Positions 12,660 through 24,722 of a stretch of DNA of 64,000 nucleotides are shown here, piece after piece. The position numbers and the translations under genes are program-made. The notes under the pieces were generated by a model, which had not been told where the DNA came from, did not search any database, and saw nothing but the letters and a program-made list of their open reading frames with translations. The first letter of the stretch is position 1. Every line of letters begins with the position of its first letter. Origin of the DNA: Typhlomys cinereus. Taxonomy: Eukaryota; Chordata; Mammalia; Rodentia; Platacanthomyidae. The DNA is taken from contig JALPQD010000240.1 in NCBI GenBank assembly GCA_023101885.1, positions 2,077,501 through 2,141,500 of the forward strand, given 5' to 3'.

Positions 12660-13080
12660 GACCTGTGTTACAGTTCATCTGTATTGATGCTGATAAAATA
12701 ACCATCAAATGGCTTAAGGGAACGAAGAGTTTATTTTCTTACAATAGTCTGGTTACAGTTTTTAGTTCATCTCAATGGGAGAGTTTACACCAACACAAGG
12801 GCTTAGGGAATTGGCCACATCATAGCCACATAATAGCTGAGAGACAACCCTTATTTGCCAGATCAGCATGTTTGGCCAAGTATACACAAGGATTCCAACT
12901 TCTTCAATCAGCTCCCTGTTTTTTATTCACCTATCCACAGCCCAGTCCTATCTGCCATGAGCTAGGTCTGCTCCACCAACTAAACAATCTGCTGCAGGTT
13001 TGCTCTGGGATTAACTACCAATTATACACATGAAGTTGGAGTCGAACAATTCAACCATCTCAGAAGCTGTGTAATTGTGT
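12660..13080 (-). mobile_element. hAT-like (URR1-like) non-autonomous element, copy 1
   Basis: The reverse complement aligns along its length with the copies at 33535-33925 and 44070-44490. Shared blocks are 'gcaaacctgcagcagattgt', 'ataggactgggctgtgg', 'tacttggccaaacatg', 'tctcccattgag', 'ctgtaaccagactattgtaa' and 'cttaagccatttgatggt'. The general plan resembles rodent URR1/hAT-Charlie elements as I remember them; a MaLR-type LTR is the alternative. The family name is uncertain, but membership of one family with the other two copies is well supported. Confidence 0.65.
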
Positions 13081-13233
13081 GCATTTTGAACATGCTCCCT
13101 TGCCTTTTGAAGTTGGTGTTCTGATCTGAGTGATAACAGAACATTTAAGTTGCACCTAAACTGGCATTCTGATTTTCTAATGATTTTAATTTGCTAAGAT
13201 TTAGGTGACTTATATTACAGAAGTCTTCCAAAG

Positions 13234-13284
<51 letters not shown>

Positions 13285-13879
13285 GTTATATATCCTTTGA
13301 AATGAAACTTCCTAAAGGGATACCAACAGTTTCAGCACTATGACTTTCTTTATAAGTTGGTATTTACATATCTGCACTAACCCTAGGCTACAAATATTCA
13401 CTCTGCATTGTGCTGTAGTTTAGAATTTATAAGCAGCAAGTACTTTCAAAAATAGTTTTTACATGATACAAAGCACAATATCCTTCAGAAGATGGATGAG
13501 GAATATGTGTTATCATGGATGTGTGCTTCATGCCAAAGTCTACAGCCCAGGTTTCCTTGAATATGACAGAATGAAAAGATAGTCACAACCAGAGTACTGA
13601 ATGCTGAGTCACTAGACTCAGAAACCCAATGCAGCAAGATCATATCTCTTCTTGATAATTTTCCATTCAAATTACTTCCAACACACCTTCCAGGTGCTCT
13701 GCACTGAGCAGCAGTCCATAATCCAGGTGTTCTTTGTGACTGCTGGCCTTGCTGAGAAGCTGAGAATATTTTGCTCTCTCTTGCTTTGGTTACTACTGAT
13801 TAAGAACTAAAATACAAAATAATCCTGTCACTGAATTGAAAGAGATGAAATGGTAGTTCAGAAGTAGGCACATTCTTTT
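13081..13879. other. Unique sequence with a (CA)n microsatellite
   Basis: Apart from the (CA)23 tract (listed separately) nothing is recognised. A 61-codon minus-strand ORF at 13485-13670 has no recognisable features. Confidence 0.5.
13237..13282. repeat. (CA)23 microsatellite
   Basis: A pure CA dinucleotide run of 46 bp, preceded by AAGAAA. Confidence 0.97.
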
Positions 13880-13936
13880 TCTATTTTTCTATTTTTCTTG
13901 TGCATGTGGGGGAGGAGGCTCATGCTTGTGCATAAG

Positions 13937-13976
<40 letters not shown>

Positions 13977-14762
13977 GACATCAGAAATTATCTTCAATAA
14001 CTCTTCAATCTTATTCTTTTTTATAAATTATTTTTTCCACTCATACAAATTTGATAGGTACCCCGTTCCCCTCTCTCCCTCCACCCCTTCCTGGATGCCT
14101 TTGCTCCCTTCCCCCTTTTCCTTTCTTTCCCCCCTCCCTCCCTTTCTCCAACTGCTCCCTCCTCCCCCATTTCTGGAACATCCTTTAATGTGCATGTCAA
14201 ACTTCCCTCTGGGTCCTCCTCTCTGATGAGGTGTAAGGACTCAGTAGCATTGCCTAGAGCTCTTTTTTGTGTTCCCCTTTAGTATAGGAACACTATTGTG
14301 GCTATTAATCCCTTGCCTCTAAGGATTCTAGTGCTGTGATCCATGCTAGACTTTGGGGGTCAATGACATGTTGGTCATTGCACAGGTCATGCAAAGTCCT
14401 ATTATGATTACTTCAGCCCTAATTTGTATGGAGTATCTTGCATATCGTTGCTCCTCCCCATCTTTAGGCTCTTACAATCTTACTTCCCTCTTCCACAAAT
14501 TTTCCTGAGCTTTAGGATGGGGAGAGATTAGGCTGGCCTAGTTCTTGGTGTTCAATTTTATTCTTTAGAGACACTCTTTAATCAAACCAGATCTAGTGCA
14601 CAGAGATAGTATGACTAGTTTGTTCAAGGTATCCCAAGTCTCTGCCTTCCAAGACTGAGATTATTGTTTGTCCAGTAAACATTTGGGATCAAGGGATCTA
14701 AAGTATGGTCCTTTTGCTTATGTGATGAGTGTTTAACAACTTAGCCATTACCCCAGCCTACA
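13880..14762 (-). mobile_element. Old B3-like SINE, split by an L1 insertion
   Basis: The left part (13880-14003) has the antisense B3 opening with 'tgtgcatgtggg' and a (GT)n run at about 13940-13972. The right part (14567-14762) continues with 'tctctgccttccaagactgagatta' and ends 'caacttagccattaccccagcct', the antisense tRNA-like head. The middle is occupied by the truncated L1 at 14020-14550, whose duplication falls within this SINE. The SINE is therefore older than that L1. Confidence 0.7.
14020..14550 (-). mobile_element. 5'-truncated L1 (3' UTR only), older subfamily
   Basis: Antisense L1 3' terminus. It starts with a T-rich tail and 'ccactcatacaaatttgataggtacc', followed by the C-rich complement of the polypurine tract and the 3' UTR body ending near 'gatggggagagattaggctggcctag'. 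The flanking 16-bp duplication is ttcaatcttattcttt at 14004-14019 and ttcaattttattcttt at 14551-14566, one mismatch. It is more diverged than the copies at 5037 and 54373. Confidence 0.88.
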
Positions 14763-17080
14763 GCAAGATAATTTCTAAACTATCTTTCCAAATAAGCATC
14801 TGGTCACTACAAATGATGAGCAACATGGCAACACACAAATATTTTTCCAGGAAAGCACATGACAGACAACCAAGAGAATAAAGGGGTATCCAGAATTCAT
14901 GTACTTTGGCCCTCCCTTATATTTTTCGAGTCACATGTGAGTAAGAATTATCTTCTGTTGTGGTATTGACCCTTCTCAGTTCACAGAAACAATCCAAATT
15001 TCTCTTCACATATACTTAGTAGCTAGTTGCCATTCTTATCATTAACTGTTAAGATCACATATTCTTGTTCTCCTGCCATAGGGTAGGAGAATGTTTACAT
15101 GCAAGCATTTGATACCCAACTATAGCCACTAAGCATTTTTCTACTGAATGTTCTATCTTCTCTTTTCAAAAAAGAGTCCAGGCATTCAGAGCAGATCTGA
15201 GATCCAACTTTGTTTAAGAACTATCTGTGAATAGTTTCTGAAATATCTGTCTCTTTTATCTTTTAAACCCACAGGAATCACATTTGCCTTACACTTTCTA
15301 GTGCATCTGTGTCAAAGTTTTGTTCTGAACACAATGCTATCATCAACATGGGCACATTATGGCCAAGCCTGCTTGGGGCCTCAAGGACAAATCTTGCTTA
15401 GAGCCCTCGCTTTCTCTGTGTTCCCAAGAGAGTAAAACAAAACAACTCTCTCCCTTCTTTGACTCTAAATTCTCTGGATGATCTTTTTAATTAGAAATAT
15501 AAAACTTGGTTTTAGGAGTGTGTAAAAATCTACAGAAAGCAGTTACTAATGGTGTCTTTTTATCGCCCACAATTCGTCTTACTGAAAAAAAGCAATTAAG
15601 TTCTCAGAGTTGATTATTGCCCAGTCTTAAATTTTGCAACTGTTTTGGATTTTTCACTTATTTTAGACATTTTTCACTTGCATCCATTAGTAAATTAAGA
15701 TGAAGGTAAATTAAAAGAGAGGAATTCAACAGAAAGAGAATAAATAAACAGAACACAGACTGAAAGCAGGAATGAAAACAAAGTTCTCGCAGACCAATAT
15801 GATGAAGGACCGCTGCATATGTGAAGTGTTCGCTATTTTAAAACATTAATCATGTACTCACCCTGTTTATTTACCTATCAGAACTTTCTTCCTGTGACTC
15901 TGACTTGAAAATGTGTAGGTTATTTAGAATTAGGACTCAAGCTTAAGCTAAATGATATTTTGATTATTTTTATTGCCTAACTTGTCTTGAAACTTCAGAG
16001 TCCCAGTCTTTTAGCTTCCATTCACACCTTTTTAGAAGTCATTATTACTTCATGAAATGTGCCACCCATTACCATGTGCCTAACCAACAGCCATTAAAGA
16101 TAGAGATCTGAGTTTTCCATCAAAGATCTGGTCAGAATATTGCCACTGCCTTTTATTTACCCAGAACCATAGCGCAACCCTAAACTACCACATTAGTGAA
16201 GTCGAATGTCACACCATCATCTAAGTCTCAAAAAGCTGAAGTATTCCAAAATTACTGACAGGATTTTCTTGGAAGATATTATTTCAATAAAAATGCATAA
16301 TTTAGGTTCATTAATGGAAAAATAATACTCTCACGTACACCTCATGAACAAAAGCTGCTCCTCTGATTTCTAATCATTGTTCCTGTTAAAGTGAAAACAA
16401 TCAACAGAACACAGACTTTTTATTTCTCCACATTGAGAATTACAGGAAAGCACTAGAGTTTTCTGTTGGAAGGAAACATTCCTCTCACTAGAGTGCCAGG
16501 ACAGTGACATGTACAAGATCTCCTGAAATGTGTATGCACCTTAAAAGCTGCTATTGACATCACAAGTTTATCTATACACAGTCAGACTCTGTTATCCTTA
16601 CTTTTCACAACAGACCAAAATTTCATCAAGTAGATTTCCTCTAACTTTAACGGTTCGGCCTTATACAAGGCTTGTTTCTTTCCCCCACTATATCCAATTC
16701 CATAAACATCATGGAGTGACATTGTGCATGTGCACAATGTTGTCTGCCCCACAATATAAAGCCTTTCAACATTTTGCAACAGAGGAAGAGGATCACAGGA
16801 CGTGTAACCCCTGAGACTTGGCTTGGGGCTAGTGTTGGGGAGGAGAGGGGCATCTCCTTTGCTCAACAGTTTGCCCACTGGCAATTATTTGTGCCCCAGC
16901 AATTGTCTGGGCACTTGCCCTGGAGTGGGGCTCAATGGATTACATATGTTTGGGGATGTTGGAATCCAAGAGAGACAGTGGAGTAGGCTGGGATGGGGGT
17001 GAAGAATAAGCAATAAAAACATATGAAGTCATTTTATCTGTAGGTGAAAGCTTCAAAGATTAAAAAAAAAGGGATTAATG
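14763..17080. other. Unique sequence, no gene seen
   Basis: AT-rich sequence. Overlapping ORFs of 68-100 codons on both strands at 16554-16986 have no recognisable domain and look like chance frames. Nothing else identified. Confidence 0.5.
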
Positions 17081-17360
17081 CCTGGGCATGTGGAAATGGC
17101 TCTCTATGTAAAGTGCCTACAGTACAAGGTGAGTACCTGAATTTAGGACCCAGAACCCACATAATAGCCAGAGATGGCACAATTTATCTGTAACCCCAGT
17201 GCTGAACTAGCTAGCCAGTTTAGCTGCAACAGTTAGTCCCAAGTTCAATAGGAGACCCTGTCTCAAAACAAATAATGTGGAAAGTGATAAAGGCTGATGC
17301 CCCACATTGATCTTTGACCTCTATCTGTGCAAACCCATCAGTGCAAATCCCCACACAGAC
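17081..17360 (+). mobile_element. Old B3-like tRNA-derived SINE
   Basis: It shows an eroded tRNA-like head ('ctctctatgtaaagtgcctacagtac'), then 'cctgaatttaggacccagaaccca', 'tctgtaaccccagtgctga', 'agttcaataggagaccctgtctcaaaa' and 'gacctctatctgtgc'. This is the order of a B3 element. Confidence 0.7.
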
Positions 17361-17599
17361 TATTGTCTGCTTCATTATCACATTTGCTTCTTGCAAGGTG
17401 GCCGACTCTACATGTATAACATCCAAAGTTCCCGATCTTGTCTAACATTCTTCCTTGGATTTTTAGGAAATTCAGAAGACCTACCTCAGATTTTTTTCTC
17501 CACAGTATCCTAGAGTAAATTAAAATGAATGAAAACCAAAAGAGTCAGCTCTTTTCCTTCTCTTCTGAAACAGGACATGGAGATTTCTTCCCTCTTTGT

Positions 17600-17960
17600 A
17601 TCATTGTTATAGTTTGTGTTGCTAGAAGGTCTGTGTGTTAATGTGTGTTCCTACAGGTGGTAGCGTGGGAGGTATTACATGCCTTTAAGAGGTGGGGTTT
17701 AGTGAAAGATCTTTAGGTCATTATGACTATACCCTGAATAGCGAATGTGGAATCCCAGCTGGCCTGTCATTCTTTGTTTTAGCGGTTCACGAAGTCCTCG
17801 TATGTATGTGTGAATAGCTCATCTGTTGCCACCATGATAAGCTGCCCAAAGCCATGAGGACAGGCAATCTTGAACTAGAACTTCTATAATAATGAGCTAA
17901 ATAACTTTTTCCTTCATAAATTAATTCTTCAGAATTGGTAACACTATCATCATCCCTTAC
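17600..17960 (+). mobile_element. MaLR-like LTR (ancient)
   Basis: Recognisable pieces in order are 'gtgtgttcctacagg', 'aagaggtggggtttagtga', 'tctttaggtcatta', 'ccaccatgataagctg' and 'gagctaaataactttttccttcataaatta', as in MST/MLT1-type LTRs. An old hAT-type element is the alternative; the exact family is uncertain. Confidence 0.45.
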
Positions 17961-18024
17961 AAAAATGATGTTTGCTTCCTTTGTTTTCATGGCCAGGACA
18001 GTAGGTGCCAGTTGGTGGAAAAAA

Positions 18025-18275
18025 GAAGAATAAAAGCTTCATCAATTTCGTCAAGGGCACCCTTAGAACCTTGTAGAGGACTACTGTGGGTGCAGTATGT
18101 CCCGTAGATCCTTGCATCCCTATAGTGGTAACTCTAACCTTGATTTCCAGGTACCCAGTGAAAAGGAATGTAAGTGTAGAGGGGGCTTTGTGTTGGGTGC
18201 TGAGGTCTGCATTCAAGTCTTCACGCTTGCATAGCACGTGCTCTTACCCTTTGAGCCATCCCTCCAGCTCCCTCT
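18025..18275 (-). mobile_element. Old antisense tRNA-derived SINE (B3/B4-like)
   Basis: The right end reads 'gtctgcattcaagtcttcacgcttgcatagcacgtgctcttaccctttgagccatccctccagctcc', here described in two overlapping halves: an antisense B box followed by an antisense head. The left part is too diverged to assign. Confidence 0.55.
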
Positions 18276-20210
18276 TGTATATATCTTGATGAACTTAAAC
18301 TTCAGTGAAGTTTCATTGACTCTGATACTTCCTGGGAGGATTGAATTTCTCTACATTTTTCTAGATCTCTTGTTTTTGTTCCTAACATTTTTACAAATTC
18401 CCATGAGAGAGCCAATAGTCATGTTGTCATGAAGTGAAAGTCTCCAGCCTTGGAAGCTGTTTGGCTTTTCTGGACAGACTTTTCCCCTTTAGGAAGGCCC
18501 ACCGTCATCTAAGTACTCAGTTTCCCTTCTTTTTTTACCCTGAAGCTGCTTGTTTGTCATGACATCAACCTTCTGCAGGTGCAGGTACCTGAGGAACACT
18601 CAGGGAAACGGTGTTGGTAGTACGGGTGCTCACATGGTTCAAGGCCTATCTCGGGCAGCAGGGCACCAACGCACAAGCACATGACAACAAAGAAAAATGG
18701 CAATATGTAGCTCTCCTTTTCATGTTGACAAGTAATGTCCTCCCTTAAAAAAGGCTTCTTGTTTACTTCTAGAGAAATAGTTCAATTTCTTGAGCTTAGT
18801 TTGGCTAATCACTCTATAGTCAACATTTGCAAATTAAATTTACCTATTTTGCTTATCACTACTCTATTTGATGCACATATTAAGTGCTTGATTCTATTAT
18901 TTCGTGTCTTAGTTAAATTATTTTTCAACAGTAACAAACTTCTGTTATCTAGTGTATTTATTTGAGCATTATTTTATATAAGCAATTTTATTCTAGAAAT
19001 TAAATTTTATTAATTTGTTATTTCTATACTTCAATGATATAATTAACTATTTACTTGTGATAGGCTAGATAAATAAAAAGATTGATCTGTTCAAGGTTTT
19101 TCCAGTACTAAAAGTACAAACTTCAAACGCAGGCCAAGATTCCCACGTTCCTGATCAATATGCAGACCATCATTGAACAAAATCTTTTTCCCTTCTCTGC
19201 CCATGGCTGCAGCAGCCTATCTCACCTACATAGCTGCTTTCAGCCATGTGGCAAAAGGAGCCCCAAGGCTCACACATACAACATTAGAAACAGTGGAAGC
19301 CAGCGTTCTTGGTAAGAACCAGGTAGATAAAAACTTTCTGCCTTATTTGGGACAGTGCTGAAACATGTCTGACAGCCTTCAGCAGGTACCAGTAGGATCA
19401 AGAACATTACTCACACAAGCAGCCTGTTGAATACCGACTGCATCTCTGAGTTGGACTACCCTCCTGGTAGTCGCTGTTTCAGGTTTATTCTTCTGAGGAA
19501 ACCCAGAGTAAAATAAACATTCCATGTAGCACTATAAGTGTAGCAAAATATATCAAGAAAATTACTTTTTTTTCCATTGAAGAAGTCTTCAATGGGCTCT
19601 TTGAGTTTTCAAACACAAAGTTTGAGCCTCATCTAGAAGGAAAGACATCTCTGCACAGTACATAGTACAGTTAGTACAATATAATAAACATGCACCTTCC
19701 TTCAGGTAGAGATGTTATTCTGTGAAATTGTCTTCAAACCTCATCCATCCTTTGATTTTGTTTACATCTAAGCCTGAGGGTGGGGATGGTTCCAAATATA
19801 TGGACAGGAGATGAGAGAACCAGGGGGGAGAAGCAATGGCATGGCTGAAGACATATACCCCAAGAGCGCTGCAGGAGACAAGGTCTAGGGCCAGTGATGA
19901 GAAGCCTCATCTAAAATGGAGCAGGTACTTTACCATCACTCCAGCAGCACTGGCCACTGGCCCTTGAGCTGGACTTGTGATAAAGCTGCTTAACCCTGAA
20001 AACTCATGTGACTTTTGGAGAAATCTTGGAATCAAAGAAGGGAATGTATCTGTATTAGAAATGAATGAGGGGCAAGACGCCATGCCCCAGAGACAACTGA
20101 CCTACTGATATTCTGGCCTAGGGGTAGCAGAGCACAGACAAGGAATGAGACAGCTAAATAGTTGCCAAAAACCTAGCAGGGAATCCATAACAGTGTTCTC
20201 TAGTTACATA
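18276..20210. other. Unique sequence, no gene seen
   Basis: AT-rich from 18720 to 19100, then mixed. A 9-bp perfect inverted repeat (cattgaaga / tcttcaatg) lies at 19577-19596. Short ORFs without features. Confidence 0.5.
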
Positions 20211-20225
20211 GAAAACACACTTTCG

Positions 20226-20530
20226 GGCTGGAGAGGTGGCTCAGGGGTTAAGCCTCCGCCTTGCAGGCAGAAGGTCCCGAATTCGGATCCCAGATCCCAC
20301 GTATAGACGCCAGACGGAAGCGGGGGCGGCCTGCGCTTCTGGTCCTGGTAGGGCGGAGCCTGTGAATCCCGGGGCAGAAGGAGATGGAGGCGTCCATGGT
20401 GGTTCACGAATTCGTCCGTGGTTCTACACATACACAGACACACACATATACACACACACACACACAGACACACGCGTGCGCGCACATACACACAGTTGAA
20501 TAAATAATAATAAATGATTAAAAAAAAAAA
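20226..20530 (+). mobile_element. Young B2-like SINE, subfamily a
   Basis: A full-length copy with a tRNA-like head holding a pol III A-box-like 'tggctcaggggttaag' and B-box-like 'aattcggatcc'. A CpG-rich body ('gcgggggcggcctgcg', 'tggtagggcggagcctg') follows, then the diagnostic 'ggcgtccatggtggttcacg' and a (CA)n plus GTTGAATAAATAATAA tail and poly(A). A 15-bp perfect target-site duplication, gaaaacacactttcg, is at 20211-20225 and 20531-20545. Antisense ORFs in it are artefacts of the repeat. Confidence 0.95.
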
Positions 20531-20734
20531 GAAAACACACTTTCGTCCTTTCATTTAAGTATAAAATCCTGAAAAGCAGAACAATGTAAGATTGTTTGTC
20601 CAGCACAAACATAACTTTCAGCCAGCTGCAGTGTAGAGCTGGATTTTCAGCCCAGCATTTCCAAATAAATCTCAGAATATGGATTAAAAAGTGGCAGGGA
20701 GTGTGCAATTCCCAGTTTCTTTATGAACTTGCTC

Positions 20735-20900
20735 TTTTTTAATTTTTTAAATTAATATTGTTTTATTTTTACTCTTTTACAATCTCGTACATGCAGACAA
20801 TGCATTTTGATCATAGGCAACCCTATCTCCCTCCCACTCCCCCTGGACATTTCCCTAGCATGTCCACCTCCTGCCTTTATGTCCTAAATTGGACAATATA
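20735..20900 (-). mobile_element. Old rodent L1 3' terminus (Lx-type)
   Basis: It starts with T-rich sequence, then 'acatgcagacaatgcattttgatcatag' (described here as the antisense tail motif with 'gcattttgatcata') and a 'tccctcccactccccctgg' C-rich block. This is the usual antisense end of old rodent L1s. The right boundary is uncertain. Confidence 0.5.
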
Positions 20901-22867
20901 AAGTAATATGTAATATGTAATATGTATAAGCAATAAAAGGATACACATTAAGTATGCAGATAGTTATGATTGAGCTTTCAGTTCTACATGGTTAAGAACA
21001 TATGATAATTCTGAAGAATAGCAATTCTGTCCATCTTCTGTAAGAGTTAGTTCATGATACGAGCACACCAAGCCCCAGCGCACCGGAAGCAGCTCCATGC
21101 TCTGGGTGCATGGTGACCAGGTCCGCAGGAGGCCACTGTGTGCACATGAAGCTTACCCCATGAGAGGCCTTCATGTTGTGAGTACACAGATATGGTATTC
21201 AGGATTTTACCAGGCAGTGTAGTATGTCAGGCTACTAATCATTCTGCTGTCCACAGGTCAGAACACTGAATGTAGACATAGTCTCATCTCCCCTCTGCCA
21301 CTGTGTGATACAAATGGGACACAGCAACTATATATGTGGTGCCTTTAGGGGGAGGGTGAACTTGTTCTTTAAAGGTTTGTTAGATATTCATTGTATTTCA
21401 GGCACTTGATGGGAGACTAGTCCTCTAAGCAAAAACAAAACAAAAACCTTACATCCTTCTAGTGGAAAATAGAAAGCAACTTATTCTACTGGAAAAGCTA
21501 AAGGGGATTATGGGTATGCCAAGAAAGCAGAGCATCAGGAAGCAATATCTTTGTCTCTTCTTTTCTCCAGAAAGAACAAGTTTCGTGGACTTATATCTAA
21601 GCTAATCAATCACTGATTTAGTGGAAGTAAAATATGCTCAAATTTTTACACTGTTGAGCTAAACCCAGTAGAGACAAAGTTAGATTAAGAAATGTTCTCA
21701 AATACCTTTTAGTGTAAGAAAAAATATTTAGGCTTTATGCTCTCTGTCTTTTCCCATTCAAGTCTCACAAGAGAACTAAGGTCTGTTGCCCTTAGGAATC
21801 CAGCTCAAGTAAAGAACCATCCTCTCCTGTATGTCAAGGATGTTGGAGGTTATAATTTAAATTTGAAATAATGACTTGAGTTCCTTGGAGTTTTCTATGG
21901 TAGAAATGAGAAATCCAAGCAGAGAAAAGCAGACAGAAATATGGATAAAATGACAGAATCTAACCTAGTTTTTCTGTGTTTTATTTTTATTATACTCATT
22001 TATTCTTGAACACTACTTGTATTGAAGGTTACTATGACATACATATGTTGATAAACAGCAAGACAACTTGGCCTCTCCTGTCCATCTACATAGAGTGACC
22101 TCACACTGAGGCTTGACACACCCACCACCATGCAAATGTTCTCCTTGATCTACAGTGGAAAGCTTGCTTGCAAAACACTCTTGGGAATACTTTACAGAGT
22201 TGTCCATTTGAGTCCTTTATTCATTTGCTTACTGCCATTCTGAACTCTTTCCTTGGTTATGTTTTTCAGTTCTCACCCACCTTGTCTCCTACCTTTAGCA
22301 GGGTTGTCATTCCTTCTGAAAGATTTTAGTGTTGCCTAATGAGATAATAGGTTGAGGTGGCCATCACACATTGCTGCTGAAACTGATTCCATGAAGAGTC
22401 AGTGGAGATTTCCTAGCAGATGGATCAAGCTGGCATAAACTGGTCATATGAAATCGATCTGACATGATTACTGATGTTACGTGATAGGACAGAGGGTGCT
22501 TTCCTTGTAGTCATGTTGTCTACATATTTGAATTTTAATTTAATTGGGAAATTGACAAGTCAAACCATATCCTAAAGCAGCAGTTAAACAAACCCATTCC
22601 TCAGACCAAAAAGTGTATCTTTGAATCAACAGTAGGTCAAGAGAGGAGTTCTTACGGAATCAAAGTAATCAAGGAGAAACAACAGCTGAGTTCAACAGTG
22701 GTGAAAATGTCATACAAGTCTGTCCACAAAAGGCTTTTCAGACATTGGCCTGGCCACCAACACAAGCAATCAAGCCAACCTTCTGAGCACTTCTTCTCCC
22801 CAGAGGGCAGCTACATCCAGATTCGCCTCCCTCACCTCTCCTCATCTCTTAGCTGAACCTAAATATT
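20901..22867. other. Unique sequence, no gene seen
   Basis: No repeat family or credible ORF was recognised. It ends at the start of the 54-bp repeat bordering the plus-strand L1. Confidence 0.5.
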
Positions 22868-22921
22868 AAATTCAGGTGAGAATCATTATTTAATAAAAGA
22901 TTTATAAATTGCATCCTATTT
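22868..22921 (+). repeat. 54-bp direct repeat, left copy (candidate L1 target-site duplication)
   Basis: It begins aaattcaggtgagaatc and ends gcatcctattt. It matches 29677-29730 over 54 bp with one mismatch (tttataaattg here, tttatacattg there). The junction context att|aaatt fits the TT|AAAA preference of the L1 endonuclease. It is far longer than usual L1 duplications. Confidence 0.92.
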
Positions 22922-23440
22922 GGTGATGACTTAATATTTACTATCAAAAGATCTTCTTGTACTAATTATGGGTGATAGTATATTTAAATATTGTAAAGAA
23001 TGACCCATTAACAGTTTCTGAGAAAACTTAAAAATTCCTCATAATATTTTTATACCTTGGCAACCACATTAGGGCTTCAGATATTATAGCAACAAGATTG
23101 ACACCATCAATCCAGCTCCCACATCTAGAAACCAGGTGCTATTTTGACCAAAACCTCACTGACTAGCTTATCCTGTCATGAACATACATATTAGAGCATA
23201 GCAATTAGCTGTTGAATCTTGAAAAACACGATTTCAATTACTCCAGACATACATAGAACTCAAAATACTTGTGGCATTTCACACAAATTAGACTCTAAAA
23301 GTCTAATTTGTGCTAAGTTGCTAAGACACAAATACATCAGCAATGATTCTAATGCATAACTCAAAATGACTGATTCAAAATTGATAAAGTTAATTTCTTG
23401 CAGTGCTAGTTACATATGTTTGCATTAATATTCCTTTTAA
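22922..23440 (+). other. 519-bp non-L1 segment between the left repeat and the L1 start
   Basis: AT-rich sequence unlike L1 5' UTR, lying inside the region bounded by the 54-bp repeats. It may be DNA from the source locus carried as a 5' transduction, or local DNA belonging to a very long target duplication whose right copy was later deleted. It contains a perfect 13-bp inverted repeat (23282-23294 with 23300-23312, 5-nt loop). No ORF. Confidence 0.6.
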
Positions 23441-23606
23441 GAAACTCAGGTGCCCTTCCCCACCCCGCTCCGCCGGCCGGGAGGCGCGTGTGGTCCAGCC
23501 AGGCCTCATCCGCGACCTAGGTAAGCTCCGTCCCTGCCCACCCCAGAACCCCAGGCCAAATAATTCAGTTTAGTGAAATTGAAAGATCTTAAGAGTTAAA
23601 ACGACA

Positions 23607-24672
23607 ATGCCAAAGTCAAAGTGCAAATCCATGAGAAGCAATACTCAAGTAAACAAATTTCCCACTGAAGGAATTAATCCCATAATGTTAGACTACAACC
23701 AGAACAAACCCACGGAATAATGGCCAAGAAAGCCTGACCCAGGATAACGACTTTCAAAATATGATCATTACCATGTTCAATACTATGAAAGAGGAAATCC
23801 GGGAGGAATTACATAATCGAATCAATTGCTTTGAAGAGGAACACAACAGACACTTGGAGGAGTTGAGAAAAACAGTGCAAGAAACAAACACTGGCATGGA
23901 GCAGTTAAAACAGACTCAAGCAGAGTTTAAAACTGAGCTACAAGACAAGTTATCTTCAACCCAGAACTCCACAGAGAGTCTTAACAACAGAACTAACGAA
24001 GCAGAAAACAGAATTTCAGACCTTGAAAATAAAGTGGGAGTACTAACCAGCTCAATGGAAGAGGTTGTTAAAGCCAAAAAGATACTTGAGAGAAATATCC
24101 AGGAGATATGGGACACCCTGAAGAAGCCTAACATGCGTATTCATGGAATACCAGAGCAAGAATCTCAAAATACCACCCCTGAGGAAATTTTTCAAACGAT
24201 CATCAAGAAAAACTTTCCTCATCTAAAAAAAGAGAGGCCCATCCATATACAAGAGGCATTCCGAACCCCAAAGAGATACGACCAAAACAGAAGCACCCAA
24301 CGGCAAATAATAGTTAAAACACTCCACATTCAAGATAAAGAACTGGTGCGGAGAGGTTCAAGGGAGAAAAAACAAGTTACTTTTATAGGTAAACCTATTA
24401 AAATAACAAATGACTTCTCAGTCGAAACAGTAAAAGCAAGAAGAGCTTGGAGAGACATACTTCAAGTATTGAATGAGCAAAACTGTCAACCCAGGGTGAT
24501 TTACCATGCAAAACTATCAGTCATGATCGAGGGAGAAAGAAAACTTTTCCAGCACAAAGACAACTTTAAGGGATACATGGCCACCAAACCAGGCCTTCAA
24601 AAAATGCTAGAAATGATACTCAAGCGTGAAGGAAAAAACAGGCATATCCAGAAGAACAGAAGGCAAGTATAA
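23607..24672 (+). pseudogene. L1 ORF1 (RNA-binding chaperone protein), frameshifted near its N-terminus
   Basis: The ORF1 protein of L1 is an RNA-binding trimer that coats L1 RNA and is needed for retrotransposition. A start codon at 23607 opens 37 codons (MPKSKCKS...) that end in TAA at 23718-23720. The frame then continues one base shifted, with Gly-Gln-Glu-Ser at 23722, and stays open to TAA at 24670-24672, which points to a single-base indel near 23718. The first ATG after the shift, 23761, would give 303 residues. Visible parts are a heptad-rich coiled coil (about residues 5-110 of that frame, with repeated Leu/Glu/Lys/Asn and 'RISDLENKV'), an RRM-like region beginning 'NMRIHGIPEQESQN', and a C-terminal domain with 'KARRAWRDILQVL' and 'KPGLQKML'. 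The shifted N-terminus makes it a probable pseudogene, although a near-complete protein starting at 23761 cannot be excluded. Confidence 0.9.
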
Positions 24673-24722
24673 CACCATTAAAAGTGAAGCAATATACTTA
24701 TAAAAACTACTAAACATAATAA

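Noticed and set aside
12413..13033. 206-codon plus-strand ORF, the longest outside L1 proteins
   Set aside because: It crosses the end of an antisense SINE, an (A)22 run (poly-Lys) and an inverted hAT-like repeat, with no recognisable domain.
13937..13972. Repeat arrays considered as CRISPR-like (GT, CA and 19-20 bp arrays)
   Set aside because: No regular repeat-spacer structure; these are eukaryotic microsatellites and a minisatellite.
20204..20554. ORFs antisense or sense to the young SINEs (here and at about 32006, 42122, 42602, 46573 and 57555) with a recurring 'RTTDEFVNHHGR'-like peptide
   Set aside because: The same peptide appears wherever the SINE is inserted. It is a property of the SINE sequence plus its CA tract, not a gene family.
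23438..23451. Alternative short target duplication: aagaaactcaggtg before the L1 and aagaaattcaggtg after it
   Set aside because: It matches 13 of 14 bases, but the right copy is the start of a longer match to 22868-22921 (53 of 54), which explains more. It may be microhomology.
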